From Bacteroidales bacterium (GTDB lineage Bacteria; Bacteroidota; Bacteroidia; Bacteroidales; P3), in contig JAFZPH010000044.1 in NCBI GenBank assembly GCA_017550405.1, forward strand, positions 22,783 through 86,782: a DNA stretch of 64,000 nt, written 5' to 3'. A program made the translations under genes and the position numbers. The notes beneath the pieces were generated by a model. It did not search any database. It was not told the DNA's origin and saw only the letters and a list, made by a program, of their open reading frames with translations. Positions within the stretch are counted from its first letter, which is position 1, and every line of letters starts with the position of its first letter. Below are positions 8,372 through 17,283 of this stretch, piece after piece.

Positions 8372-8858
8372 GGTCGACCAGTTGGTTGAGGTCGGGTTTG
8401 TCGGCAGGGAAAATAATCTGGGCTTTCCGATAGTAAGGCATCCGGGCATCGAGTTGCCTCTGGATGTATTGGGCGCGTTCCTCCTCGGTCATACCGGCCA
8501 GGATGGGACGCGGTTTTTTTGATACGGCTGCCCGTCGCAGAATGGTTTCCACCGACACATCGAAATAGACCGATTTCCCGTGTTGGTTTATCCAGTCGAT
8601 GTTGTCGAAATGGCAAGGGGTGCCGCCTCCTGTGGAGATTACTATATTGTCCTCATCGGCAGTGGTGTGCAAAAGTTTCTGCTCCAATTTGCGGAAGGCT
8701 TCCTCGCCATAGCGTTTGAAGAAGATGGGGATAGAGGTGTGGTAGAAGGTTTCAAACACTTGGTCGAGGTCAAGCCATTGGTAGTCCAACATGACGGCAA
8801 GTTTGTGACCTATGGTGGTCTTGCCACTGTACATGTAGCCTATGAGGTAGATACGCAT
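8352..8858 (-). CDS. aroK: Shikimate kinase
   Basis: 168 residues, normal length. Walker A GYMYSGKTT (residues 7-15), LDLDQ with the shikimate-binding Asp, STGGGTPC near residue 80, and a lid arginine region (KKPRPIL). Phosphorylates shikimate with ATP in aromatic amino acid synthesis. Last gene of the minus-strand cluster, 3 bp after the DUF4249 gene, and its 3' end overlaps the end of the radical SAM gene by 20 bp. Its start lies after an unrelated transport gene, so it probably depends on upstream transcription. Confidence 0.93.
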   Translation of the reverse strand: MRIYLIGYMYSGKTTIGHKLAVMLDYQWLDLDQVFETFYHTSIPIFFKRYGEEAFRKLEQKLLHTTADEDNIVISTGGGTPCHFDNIDWINQHGKSVYFDVSVETILRRAAVSKKPRPILAGMTEEERAQYIQRQLDARMPYYRKAQIIFPADKPDLNQLVDLIGSGC

Positions 8859-8861
8859 GGA

Positions 8862-9809
8862 CTATTGTTCTTGTGGGGGTGGCAGAGTGCCGCCTGTGAT
8901 GGTGATGAGGGGGAAAGTGCGGCGCGCGTTGGCGGCAAAGATGCCGAGGGCACCGTTGACGTTGCTGTAGATGGCGGGGGGCTCGGTGATGAGCTGGATT
9001 GGGCTGGTAGCGGTGGAGATCTCCTGAAGATAGCGGTATCGCTCGGGACTGACGGTTTCGACGTCGAGAGTGTACTGGTGGATGTAGGGCACTACCTCGT
9101 TGGTGTCTGTCAGGCGTATGAGCGTCAAGGTGGTGTTGTGGTTCTCACCATTGAAGTTGTCATCGGTTGTAAGCAGTTGGGTAAAGGGTGAGAATCCCGA
9201 CACCGAAAGGTTGGTGGCAATGTACGGGTCGATGAGCGCTTTGTCGTTGCAGAGGAAGAAGGTGGAGTAGGTGGTGTCGATGGTGTCGTAGCGCTCGAAG
9301 TAGTGCCTATAGCGGCTGCCACTGTCACGCTGCCGCAGGGTGATGCAGTAGTAGTCCTTGTGGTCGGGGTAGTCGTCGATGTTGAAGTTGACAAGCAGCA
9401 GATGGAAGGCGCCTGTGTCATTGGTGATGGCCAAGGGCTGGCTGATACGCGGCATGCGCGGCACGGTGGTGTGTGCGGTGACGGTATGGTCGCCTGCCTG
9501 TATGCAGATGGCAAGGCTGTCCTCTTCCTGCACGGTGTAGTCGAAAAAGTATCTGCAGCGGTCGACAGAGGTGGGACGGTAGTCGATGCCGTTGATTGAC
9601 ATGACCATGTCGATGCCCCCAAGGGGCTGGTTGTTGGTGGAGTCGAGGAAAAAGCGGGTGTTGGCGAAATAGACAAAGAGCTGTTTCTCGACTGACGGGA
9701 CGGCATTCAGCACCATCTCGTGTTCGGAGATGGAGGTGTCGAATGGGATGACTTTCTCGCACGAGGCGAGGAAGAGAATAATGACGGCTATAAGTGAATA
9801 TCTTTTCAT
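8862..9809 (-). CDS. DUF4249 lipoprotein, partner of TonB-dependent receptor
   Basis: 315 residues. Lipoprotein signal ending LASC (about residue 16), then a DUF4249 domain beginning KVIPFDTSISEHEMVLNAV. DUF4249 proteins occur next to TonB-dependent receptors in Bacteroidota and may act as the surface lid or ligand-binding subunit, analogous to SusD (inference). It lies 3 bp downstream of the receptor gene and immediately before aroK. Substrate unknown. Confidence 0.85.
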   Translation of the reverse strand: MKRYSLIAVIILFLASCEKVIPFDTSISEHEMVLNAVPSVEKQLFVYFANTRFFLDSTNNQPLGGIDMVMSINGIDYRPTSVDRCRYFFDYTVQEEDSLAICIQAGDHTVTAHTTVPRMPRISQPLAITNDTGAFHLLLVNFNIDDYPDHKDYYCITLRQRDSGSRYRHYFERYDTIDTTYSTFFLCNDKALIDPYIATNLSVSGFSPFTQLLTTDDNFNGENHNTTLTLIRLTDTNEVVPYIHQYTLDVETVSPERYRYLQEISTATSPIQLITEPPAIYSNVNGALGIFAANARRTFPLITITGGTLPPPQEQ

Positions 9810-9812
9810 GGG

Positions 9813-12284
9813 TTAGAAATAAAGGGTGTAGGCAATGGATGGCAAGATGGGGAAAATGGAGAGCTGCACGAGGGCTTTGCTGTAGCCCTGGTAGGAGTAT
9901 TGGCTGCTGGTATAGGTGAGGTAGGGGTTGGCGCGGTTGTAGAGGTTATATACGCTGATGTTGATGGTGCGGCGCATCTTGGGCCTCCATACGGAAGCGT
10001 CTTGGTCCGGGGTTTCGGGCAAAGAACTCTTGCGTTGGTTGAAAGTGCGGTGGAAGTTGACACTGATGTCGGCACGGTGGTAATTGGGCATGCGGAAGTT
10101 GTTGCGGCTGCTGACGTGCGACAGGGTGTTGCTTGTGCGGGGAGGGTTGTCGTATGCATCGGGGTCGTCGGAGGCGACGGGGTATTTCTCCATGGAAAGG
10201 GTGGCGGTGTTGCCAGTGCTGAAGACCCATGTGCCGCTGATATCGAAGTTCTTGTTGAACTTATAAGTGAGCACGATGGAGAGGTCGTGGCGGCGGTCGT
10301 ATTTGGCGGGGAAGGGCTTGCCATTGTTCAGCTCCTGTCCAGGGCGGTCGAAGAGATGGGTGGTGCGGCTCCAGGTATAGGCTATCCAGCCCGTCAGGTC
10401 GCCATAGTTGCGCTGGGCAAGGAACTCCACACCGTAGGTCCAGCCATTGCCCAGACAGACCAGCTCTTCCCAGCCTAAGGTGCTGCCGAAGGAGGTGGCG
10501 CCGTCTTTGTATTCGATGATGTCGCTCATGTGCTTGTAGTAGCCTTCCACCGAGAGGTCGACTCCAATATCAGTGTTATAGACAATGCCTGCTGCCATCT
10601 GATGGGCGGTCATGGGCGGAATGCGCTTGGTGGAAGGTACCCATAGGTCGGTAGGCAGGCTGATGCTGGTGGTGGAAAGGAGGTGCATATACTGGGACAT
10701 GTAGGCGTAGCCCACCTTTATCGACAGGTTGTCGCCTAGCAGTGCACGTCCTGAGATGCGTGGCTGCACTGAGGGATAGAATGCGTTTTCTACACCGAAT
10801 CCACTGATGTGAAGGCCATAGTTGAGTTTGAATACATCGTTGATGCTCCAGTCATCCTCAGCAAAGAAAACCGCCTCGTTGGCGCGCACGGTGTCTTCCT
10901 GTATGACGGTGTCCATCTGCCAGGCTGAGTTCATCTGTATCTGGTCGAAATAGTCGATGCTGCCGCTTGCCACGCTGGGGCGGATCCAGTGTCGGGTGTA
11001 ATAGGCGCCAAACTGTATGTTGTGGTCGGGGGTGGGTGTGTATGAGAAATCGGCGCGGCCGGTAAGGTCGTAGATTGACGACAGATAGTTGCCCTTTACG
11101 GTTGACACCTGTTCGCTGCCGTCATCCAGTATGGCATATTTCTCAATGCCCACCACCATACGGTTGTTGTATTGCGTATAGGAGGCGGAGAGATTCATGA
11201 ACAGCTTGGGTCCCAACACATAGTTCCATCGCAGTCCGCCCACGGTGTTGCCCCAGTTGTTGGCAAAGTCGAGGTATTGGTCTTCGGCCAAGCTGCTCTC
11301 GGTGCGCACCTTGGTATAAACGTCGTCGTCGCCGTGATAGAAGGTGGCGTAGAGGTAGCTTTTGTCAGAGAACCTGTGTGTCACCTTTCCGTTGAGGTCG
11401 TAGAAATAGTAGCCGGCCACAAGTTTTGTCTTGCCATCTACATCGGTGGCGAGCTTTCTCACCAGCGGCCGCATCAGGAAGTCGGCGTATGTGCGCCGTG
11501 CGGAGAAGCAGAACGTGGTTTTCTCTTTGACAATAGGACCCTCGACATTCAGTTTGGCCGAAATGAATCCGAGGGATAAGTTGCCGTGTATCTCGCGGTC
11601 GTTTCCATTGTTGGTGGTTACGTCCAACACACTCGACAGCCTGCCGCCAAAGCGGGCCGGGAAGCTGCCCTTATAGAGTGTCACGTTCTTGACGGCATCA
11701 GCGTTGAAGGCGGAGAAGAAACCGCCCAGGTGGTTTACGTTGTACAATGGTATGCCGTCCAGGAGGAAAAGGTTCTCGTCGGGGCCGCCGCCGCGCACAT
11801 ACATGCCACCGGTGCCCTCGTTGCCACTCTGCACACCGGGAAGCAGTTGCAGGGCTTTCATAATGTCGGCTTCCCCAAACAACACGGGCACGGCTTTCAG
11901 CTGCTCCACGGGAATCTCGATGGCACTCATCTGCGACGACTCGCGCGAGTTGATGCGTTGCGCCCTCACCACCACCTCTTTCAGCTGGATGCTGGAATGC
12001 AGCGCATAGTTGCGGCTTGTGTTGCCGTTGAGGGGCACGGTGTCGTACACCGTCACATATCCTACATACGACACCCGCAGCCGAGCCTCCTTCCCTTTCA
12101 AGGTCAGCGAGAAGCGCCCGTTGGCGTCGGTTATCGTCCCCTTTCCGCTGCCCGATTCGAACACGGTGGCGCCTATCAGGGTTTCGCCCGTTGAGTGGTC
12201 TGTCACTATCCCGCTGACGGTGCGTTGCGCCATCAGCATTACAGGGCAGAGCAGTAGACAGAGCAAGAACAATTGTCTTCGCAT
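9813..12284 (-). CDS. TonB-dependent receptor with carboxypeptidase-like N-terminal domain
   Basis: 823 residues. Signal peptide ending LMAQ, then a carboxypeptidase-regulatory-like domain (residues about 22-100), a plug domain (MKALQLLPGVQSG, YVRGGGPDENLFLLDG, PARFGGRLSSVLDV), and a long beta-barrel ending in an aromatic residue (YTLYF). It transports an unknown substrate across the outer membrane using TonB energy. Its first 46 bp overlap the 3' end of folK; the signal peptide needs that start, so the overlap appears real. The adjacent DUF4249 lipoprotein is its likely partner. This pairing is distinct from SusC/SusD. Confidence 0.92.
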   Translation of the reverse strand: MRRQLFLLCLLLCPVMLMAQRTVSGIVTDHSTGETLIGATVFESGSGKGTITDANGRFSLTLKGKEARLRVSYVGYVTVYDTVPLNGNTSRNYALHSSIQLKEVVVRAQRINSRESSQMSAIEIPVEQLKAVPVLFGEADIMKALQLLPGVQSGNEGTGGMYVRGGGPDENLFLLDGIPLYNVNHLGGFFSAFNADAVKNVTLYKGSFPARFGGRLSSVLDVTTNNGNDREIHGNLSLGFISAKLNVEGPIVKEKTTFCFSARRTYADFLMRPLVRKLATDVDGKTKLVAGYYFYDLNGKVTHRFSDKSYLYATFYHGDDDVYTKVRTESSLAEDQYLDFANNWGNTVGGLRWNYVLGPKLFMNLSASYTQYNNRMVVGIEKYAILDDGSEQVSTVKGNYLSSIYDLTGRADFSYTPTPDHNIQFGAYYTRHWIRPSVASGSIDYFDQIQMNSAWQMDTVIQEDTVRANEAVFFAEDDWSINDVFKLNYGLHISGFGVENAFYPSVQPRISGRALLGDNLSIKVGYAYMSQYMHLLSTTSISLPTDLWVPSTKRIPPMTAHQMAAGIVYNTDIGVDLSVEGYYKHMSDIIEYKDGATSFGSTLGWEELVCLGNGWTYGVEFLAQRNYGDLTGWIAYTWSRTTHLFDRPGQELNNGKPFPAKYDRRHDLSIVLTYKFNKNFDISGTWVFSTGNTATLSMEKYPVASDDPDAYDNPPRTSNTLSHVSSRNNFRMPNYHRADISVNFHRTFNQRKSSLPETPDQDASVWRPKMRRTINISVYNLYNRANPYLTYTSSQYSYQGYSKALVQLSIFPILPSIAYTLYF

Positions 12285-12766
12285 ATCGATAATAATTGTG
12301 AAATGGTCTTCTTCAAAACAGGATGAATCGCGTCGGGGGCGATGTCGCAGAGCGGTTGCAGCACAAAACGCCGCTGGTGCATGCGCGGGTGGGGGATGGT
12401 CAGGTCGGGCAAGGATATCACCTCGTTGTCGAACAGGATAAGGTCAATGTCAATCGGGCGGCTGGAATACACACGTTTCGCATCGTTCGGCGGGGTGTTT
12501 CCCTTCCGCTGCCGCCCCAGTTCCTTTTCAATGGCAAGGCACTCCCGCAGACAGTCGTGGGCGCTGAGGCTTGTCTCCACCTGCAAGGCCATGTTCAGAA
12601 ACGGTTGTGTCTCCATTCCGTCAAATGTCCCCCATGGTGCGGTCTCATATAGCTGCGAACAACCGACAACAGACCCGACACGTTGCCGTATCAGGTCTGT
12701 TGCCTGTTGCAACAGGGCTTTGCGGTCGCCCTGGTTGCCGCCTATCAGCAGATAGAGGGATGACAT
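12239..12766 (-). CDS. folK: 2-amino-4-hydroxy-6-hydroxymethyldihydropteridine pyrophosphokinase
   Basis: 175 residues from ATG 12766 (MSSLYLLIGGNQGDR); a longer frame from 12805 adds 13 residues without similarity. HPPK motifs are present: LIGGNQGDR, ETAPWG near residue 45, ELGRQRKG, RPIDIDLILFDN and IPHPRMHQRRFVLQPL. Transfers pyrophosphate from ATP in folate synthesis. Lies 35 bp after glnA on the same strand; its end overlaps the TonB receptor start by 46 bp. Confidence 0.93.
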   Translation of the reverse strand: MSSLYLLIGGNQGDRKALLQQATDLIRQRVGSVVGCSQLYETAPWGTFDGMETQPFLNMALQVETSLSAHDCLRECLAIEKELGRQRKGNTPPNDAKRVYSSRPIDIDLILFDNEVISLPDLTIPHPRMHQRRFVLQPLCDIAPDAIHPVLKKTISQLLSICEDNCSCSVYCSAL

Positions 12767-12801
12767 TGCTTTGCTTGTACTAGAATGCACCCGTGGCGGG
12801 G

Positions 12802-14307
12802 TCAACCGCAGTGGATAAAGGATTCAACGAGTTCCAGAATCTTGTGCGGGTTGGTACCGATTTCGGCGCGGAGGGTGCGGTCGTTGTATGAGCGCAACTC
12901 CTTCAGTATGCCGTCAATCAGCGCAGGGGCAAAGATACCCTTCTCCTCGTAAATGGCGCGGTCGCGCTCCAGTATGTCGGCACTCGCTGCGCAGCTGTCG
13001 GGCAGCACATCGAGTCGGCTGAGGACATCCTCATGCTCGAAGATGTTCACGCTCACATAGCGGTCTTTGGCATACTGCACAGCGTTCTCCATCTCGAAAC
13101 CGTGGCGGGCTGCCACCGTCATGCCGGCCAGCAGCAGGTATACGTTGGCGCTGCCGTCGGGGGTGCGCAGCTCGATGGTCTGTTTGTGGCTGAAGTCCAC
13201 AGCCTCGTTCTTCTCCAGTGGGTTGCAGTGGGCCATCATGTTGCCGCTGCCCTTGGTCCATCCCAGTGGTACACGCACCATGGCACTGCGGTTGCGGTCG
13301 CCCCAGCAGATGTTGGTGGGAGCCTCCTGGTGAGGCACCAGACGGAAATAGCTCGTCGGGTTCGTGTCGCCGAAAGCAGTGAGCGAACCGGCCAGATTCA
13401 GAATACCGGCAATGGCCTTGTGGGCCACCTCGGTCAGTCCGTTCTCGCCAATGTACATGTTCTTGCCGTCCTTGGTGATGCGGGTGTGGATATGCATGCC
13501 GCTGCCGGCCTTGCCCACGGTAATCTTCGGGGCGAAGGTGACGGTGATGCCGTACTGGTAGCCCAGGGTGCGCATAATCCATTTGGCTATCACCAGCTGG
13601 TCGGCGGCGTCCTCCAGGGTGGTGGGCAGGAACTCGATTTCGTTCTGCTCATACATCAGGTCGTCCACGCTGAAGTTGCCCACCTCGCTGTGGCCGTACT
13701 TGATCAGGCCACCGCATTCGGCAATCAGTTTCATCGCCTCGGTGCGGAAGTTCTCAAACTTGCAGAAAGGTGTCGAGGCATGGTATCCGCGCTGGTCGGC
13801 GGTCAGGTACTGCTCCTCCTTAGGTGCGATGACGTAATACTCCAACTCGCCCATCACCTCAAACTCCATGCCGCCGGTGGTCTCGCGGAAAGCCTTGCCG
13901 GCCTTGGCCAGGGTGTACTCGGGAGCCATGTCGAACGGCTCGCCGTCCTTAGTGTAGAAATTGCAAAGGATGTCGAGAGTGGGAATGTCGGCAAATGGGT
14001 CGATAAACGCCGTGCGGAAACGCGGAATGACATACAAGTCGCTGCTGCCGGCCTCCAGGAAGGGGAACAGGCTGCTGCCGTCCACACGCTCGCCGCTGGT
14101 CAGTATCTCGTCGGCGTGCTCCATGCTGTTGATGACAAAATTCAGCGTTTTCAGCCGTCCGTCATACGCCATGTAGCGGAACTTGATCATCTCTATTTCA
14201 AATTCCTCGATGACCTTGAGGATATCAGCTTTGGTGAATTCGCACATCGGTTTCTGCAGAAACTGCACCAAGCGGTTGGGATTGTGTTTTAACTGGTCTT
14301 GTTTCAT
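12802..14307 (-). CDS. glnA: Glutamine synthetase, type I
   Basis: 501 residues from ATG 14307 (MKQDQLKHNPNRLVQF); the longer frame up to 14397 runs through the promoter. Beta-grasp N-terminal domain (about 15-110) then the catalytic domain with the metal-binding ExE region (MGELEYYVIAP), GSGMHIHTRI, NPTSYFRLVPHQEAP and the arginine segment RNRSAMVRVP. Makes glutamine from glutamate and ammonia. No NIKLY-type adenylylation motif was noticed. Its promoter box (14335-14342) lies only 13 bp from that of the divergent aminopeptidase gene. Confidence 0.93.
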   Translation of the reverse strand: MKQDQLKHNPNRLVQFLQKPMCEFTKADILKVIEEFEIEMIKFRYMAYDGRLKTLNFVINSMEHADEILTSGERVDGSSLFPFLEAGSSDLYVIPRFRTAFIDPFADIPTLDILCNFYTKDGEPFDMAPEYTLAKAGKAFRETTGGMEFEVMGELEYYVIAPKEEQYLTADQRGYHASTPFCKFENFRTEAMKLIAECGGLIKYGHSEVGNFSVDDLMYEQNEIEFLPTTLEDAADQLVIAKWIMRTLGYQYGITVTFAPKITVGKAGSGMHIHTRITKDGKNMYIGENGLTEVAHKAIAGILNLAGSLTAFGDTNPTSYFRLVPHQEAPTNICWGDRNRSAMVRVPLGWTKGSGNMMAHCNPLEKNEAVDFSHKQTIELRTPDGSANVYLLLAGMTVAARHGFEMENAVQYAKDRYVSVNIFEHEDVLSRLDVLPDSCAASADILERDRAIYEEKGIFAPALIDGILKELRSYNDRTLRAEIGTNPHKILELVESFIHCG

Positions 14308-14334
14308 ATCGGAAATTATTTTCAATTGGGACTG

Positions 14335-14342
14335 CAAAGATA
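14335..14342 (-). promoter_or_regulatory. glnA: Bacteroidota -7 promoter box of glnA
   Basis: TATCTTTG on the minus strand, 28 bp upstream of the glnA start; TGCA-type context as in other promoters here. Confidence 0.75.
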
Positions 14343-14355
14343 CAAAAAATATTCG

Positions 14356-14363
14356 TATCTTTG
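14356..14363 (+). promoter_or_regulatory. Bacteroidota -7 promoter box of the M24 aminopeptidase
   Basis: TATCTTTG followed by CA, 27 bp before ATG 14390. Divergent from the glnA box at 14335-14342, so the two transcripts start almost back to back. Confidence 0.75.
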
Positions 14364-14389
14364 CATTCTCAAACAAAAATATTTTTATT

Positions 14390-15778
14390 ATGTTCAAAAA
14401 AGAAACTTATATCGCTCGCCGTGAACAGTTACGCAAAGACTTAGGCCACGGGCTTATCATCATTCAGGGCAACCACGAAGCCTCCTGCAATTACCCCGAC
14501 AACACCTATTGGTTCCGTCAGGACAGCACGTTTCTCTACTTCTTCGGACTCCAGCGCGAGGACCTGATTGGTGTCCTCGACTGCGACAACGGGAAAGACT
14601 ATCTTTTTGCCAACGATTATGACATCGACGATGTCATCTGGACAGGCCCGCTGCCCAGTGTCAAAGAGCTTGCCGCCAGTGTGGGCGTGGAGAACAGTGG
14701 TGATCTCGCCGCCCTCCAGACCCTCTGCACCAAAACCATTGGCGAGGCTCGCCGTATCCATTACCTGCCGCCCTACCGCGCCGACAACCAGCGTCAGCTC
14801 AGCCTGCTGCTCGGCTATAAATTCGACGCTGTGAAGAACTACGCCTCCATGGAGCTCATCCTGGCCTGCGTCAAGCAACGCAGCATCAAAAGCGCCGAGG
14901 AAATTGAGGAAATTGAGCGTGCCATCGCCACCGCCTACAACATGCATGTGGGAGCAATGAAGATGGCCATGCCCGGTCGTTATGAATACGAGTTGGCAGG
15001 CTTCATGCAAGGCGAGGCCTGGAAAGGCAACGGCCCCGTCTCCTTCCCCGTCATCATGACCATCCATGGCGAAACCCTCCACAACCACAATCACAACCAC
15101 ATGCTTGAATTGGGTCGAATGCTTGTCATGGATGCCGGCTGCGAAACCCCGATGAACTACTGCTCCGACATCACCCGTTCCGTTCCCGTGGGAGGCCGTT
15201 TCGACGACCGTCAGAAGGCCATCTACCAGATTGTCCTCGACGCCAACCTCGAGGCCATCCGTGTCACCCGTCCTGGCATTACCTATCAGGAAGTCCACAC
15301 CGCCGCCAGCCGTGTGCTGGCCCAGGGCTACAAAGACCTCGGCATCCTGCGCGGCAACCTCGACGACATCGTCGCCAACGGTGCCCACAGTCTCCTCATG
15401 CCCCACGGCCTCGGCCACATGATGGGTCTCGACGTCCACGACATGGAGAACTACGGCCAAATCAACGTCGGCTACGACGAAGAGACACGCCCCAGCACCC
15501 AGTTCGGCCTTGGTAGCCTACGCTGCGGCCGTCGCCTGCAACCCGGCTTCGTCATCACCGACGAGCCCGGATGCTACTTCATTCCTGCCCTCATCGACCA
15601 GTGGCACGCCCAGGGAACCAACAAGGACTACATCAACTTCGACGAACTGGAGAAATGGAAAAACTTCGGTGGCATCCGTATCGAGGACGATATACTCGTC
15701 ACCGACAACGGCTGCCGTGTCCTCGGCAAACCCATCCCCAAGACCATAGCCGAAATCGAGCAGACCATGAACAGCTGA
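14390..15778 (+). CDS. Aminopeptidase P family protein (M24, Xaa-Pro aminopeptidase)
   Basis: 462 residues from ATG 14390 (MFKKETYIARREQLRK), directly downstream of a promoter; a longer open frame runs back across glnA and is rejected. N-terminal creatinase-like domain, then the pita-bread catalytic fold with all five metal ligands visible: VMDAGCE, SDITRSVP, MPHGLGHMMGLDVHD, DEPGCYF and GIRIEDD. It removes N-terminal residues preceding proline. Cytoplasmic (no signal peptide). A terminator follows at 15801-15834. Confidence 0.92.
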   Translation: MFKKETYIARREQLRKDLGHGLIIIQGNHEASCNYPDNTYWFRQDSTFLYFFGLQREDLIGVLDCDNGKDYLFANDYDIDDVIWTGPLPSVKELAASVGVENSGDLAALQTLCTKTIGEARRIHYLPPYRADNQRQLSLLLGYKFDAVKNYASMELILACVKQRSIKSAEEIEEIERAIATAYNMHVGAMKMAMPGRYEYELAGFMQGEAWKGNGPVSFPVIMTIHGETLHNHNHNHMLELGRMLVMDAGCETPMNYCSDITRSVPVGGRFDDRQKAIYQIVLDANLEAIRVTRPGITYQEVHTAASRVLAQGYKDLGILRGNLDDIVANGAHSLLMPHGLGHMMGLDVHDMENYGQINVGYDEETRPSTQFGLGSLRCGRRLQPGFVITDEPGCYFIPALIDQWHAQGTNKDYINFDELEKWKNFGGIRIEDDILVTDNGCRVLGKPIPKTIAEIEQTMNS

Positions 15779-15800
15779 GCCATCCTCTGCTGAAATATCG

Positions 15801-15834
15801 AAAGGGTGCCGTGCAAACATGTGCGGCACCCTTT
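15801..15834 (+). terminator. Rho-independent terminator after the aminopeptidase gene
   Basis: AAAGGGTGCCG (15801-15811) pairs with CGGCACCCTTT (15824-15834), followed by a short T stretch. Confidence 0.8.
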
Positions 15835-15844
15835 TCCTTGCTCT

Positions 15845-16005
15845 GCCTACCCGCCCTGCGCAGTGGAGCGGCAACGTTTTCCCCTCGCTACGGAGAGGGG
15901 CCGTTCAATCCTGCATCGTAATAGTATCGTTATAGCATCGTTACTCGAAGTGGTAACGGAAAACAAGCCGGGAAGCAGGCAACATCGAGCCGAGATTGAA
16001 CGACC
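15845..16005. repeat. Dispersed about 160-bp repeat, copy A
   Basis: Closely similar to 63273-63435. Contains the inverted pair GGCCGTTCAATC (15899-15910) and GATTGAACGACC (15994-16005, one mismatch), with ATCGTTA-type direct repeats between. Non-coding in both places; looks like a small non-autonomous element or conserved intergenic hairpin. Confidence 0.75.
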
Positions 16006-16081
16006 CCAGTGGGGTTAACCCAAATCGGTCATTAGGCCGACTTTTCAATCAATCTTGGTCTCGGCAGAGCAAGCAAAAAGG

Positions 16082-17020
16082 TCAGCAGCCGTGCCGGTCG
16101 CAGTGGGAGGCGGTGGTCTCCAGCTCCAGTGTGCTGTGGGCGATGCCTTGGGTGGCAAGCATGGTTTTGATGGCATGGGTGGTGTCGTCGAGAAGGGTAA
16201 TGTCGGCGATGACGATGTGGGCGGTGAGGGCCGTCTCGGTGGTGCTGATGGGCCAAATGTGGATATGGTGCACATCGAGCACCCCGTCGGTCCGGCGCAT
16301 CATGTCGGCGATGCTGTCGGGGTCGATACCCTCAGGCACGGCGTCGACGCTCATGCGCAGGCTTTCGGCCAACAGTTGCCATGTCGAGACAAGTATCACC
16401 ACAGCGATGACAAGACCGATAATAGGGTCGATGACTGTCCATCCCGTGTGGGTGATGACAATGCCCGAAACCACCACTCCGGCCGATACGAGCGTGTCGG
16501 CCAGCATGTGGAGGAAGGCGCCGCGGGTGTTGATGTCATGCTGCTTGCGCGAGAGCATCCACGCGGTGAACCCGTTGACGACGATGGCCGCCGCCGCTGT
16601 CCAAGTGACGAGCAGGCCGTTGACGGGTGCGGGGTGGGAGAATTTGTGGATGCTTTCCACCACGATTCCCCCGACGGCTACAAGGAGGATGATGGCGTTG
16701 AGCAGCGAGATGAGGATGGAACTCTTGCGGTAGCCATAGGTGAAGCGTTTGGTGGCACGGGTGTGCGACAGTTTCAGTGCCACCATGGCAAGTAGCAGGC
16801 AGAAGACGTCGCTGAGGTTGTGTCCCGCATCGGACAGTAGACCCATGGAGTGGCCGATGAGTCCGGCCACGGTCTCGGCGGCTACGAAGAGCAGGTTGAT
16901 GACTATGGCCACAATATATATGGTGCCCATCTGGCCGGGGTCGACATGATGGTGGTGGTGGCTGTGGTCGTGGTGAGCGTGGTGGGGTGCGCTATCGGCG
17001 ATAGAATGGTGGTGTTGCAT
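16082..17020 (-). CDS. Cation diffusion facilitator family transporter (Zn2+/Co2+/Cd2+ efflux)
   Basis: 312 residues. His-rich cytosolic N-terminus (HHH and HDHSHHHHHVD, residues 3-26), six membrane helices, and the two metal-site motifs HNLSD (helix II) and HMLAD (helix V) of the Zn-transporting CDF subgroup. The C-terminal cytosolic domain (residues about 215-312) has further His residues (HHIHIW) and ends CDRHGC. Exports divalent metal against H+. It stands alone, with its own promoter (17047-17054), and its 3' end lies beside repeat copy A. Confidence 0.93.
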   Translation of the reverse strand: MQHHHSIADSAPHHAHHDHSHHHHHVDPGQMGTIYIVAIVINLLFVAAETVAGLIGHSMGLLSDAGHNLSDVFCLLLAMVALKLSHTRATKRFTYGYRKSSILISLLNAIILLVAVGGIVVESIHKFSHPAPVNGLLVTWTAAAAIVVNGFTAWMLSRKQHDINTRGAFLHMLADTLVSAGVVVSGIVITHTGWTVIDPIIGLVIAVVILVSTWQLLAESLRMSVDAVPEGIDPDSIADMMRRTDGVLDVHHIHIWPISTTETALTAHIVIADITLLDDTTHAIKTMLATQGIAHSTLELETTASHCDRHGC

Positions 17021-17046
17021 GGCTTTGTGTGTTTGAAGTTATGTTG

Positions 17047-17054
17047 CAAAGATA
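17047..17054 (-). promoter_or_regulatory. Bacteroidota -7 promoter box of the CDF transporter
   Basis: TATCTTTG followed by CA on the minus strand, 27 bp upstream of the start codon at 17020. Confidence 0.7.
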
Positions 17055-17134
17055 GCTCTTTTTGGCAACATTGGCTGTCACGATAATTAGGTATTTTGTA
17101 TAACGCGAGAGAATGAAAGGCTTTGATGGGGGGG

Positions 17135-17171
17135 TAACAATAATGTAACGATTATTTAACGGAAACGCAAC
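17135..17171 (+). promoter_or_regulatory. Four 11-bp direct repeats (PhoB-box-like) upstream of the first Na/Pi symporter
   Basis: TAAC at 17135, 17146 and 17157 and CAAC at 17168: exactly one half-site every 11 bp, the spacing of PhoB/OmpR-family direct repeats. The array ends 21 bp before a -7 box, where an activator would replace the -33 element. The same arrangement precedes the second symporter (19095-19131). Confidence 0.7.
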
Positions 17172-17192
17172 TGTGGTGTTGGTTTTGGGGCG

Positions 17193-17200
17193 TATTTTTG
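17193..17200 (+). promoter_or_regulatory. -7 promoter box TATTTTTG of the first Na/Pi symporter
   Basis: TATTTTTG followed by CAGTG, 84 bp before ATG 17284. No TTTG at -33; the 11-bp array takes that place. Confidence 0.7.
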
Positions 17201-17283
17201 CAGTGTTTAAATAGGCTGCGGCTATTGATGCTACGGTGTTGAGAACGACACAGTTAAATGTTGAATACTAATTATTGATGACT

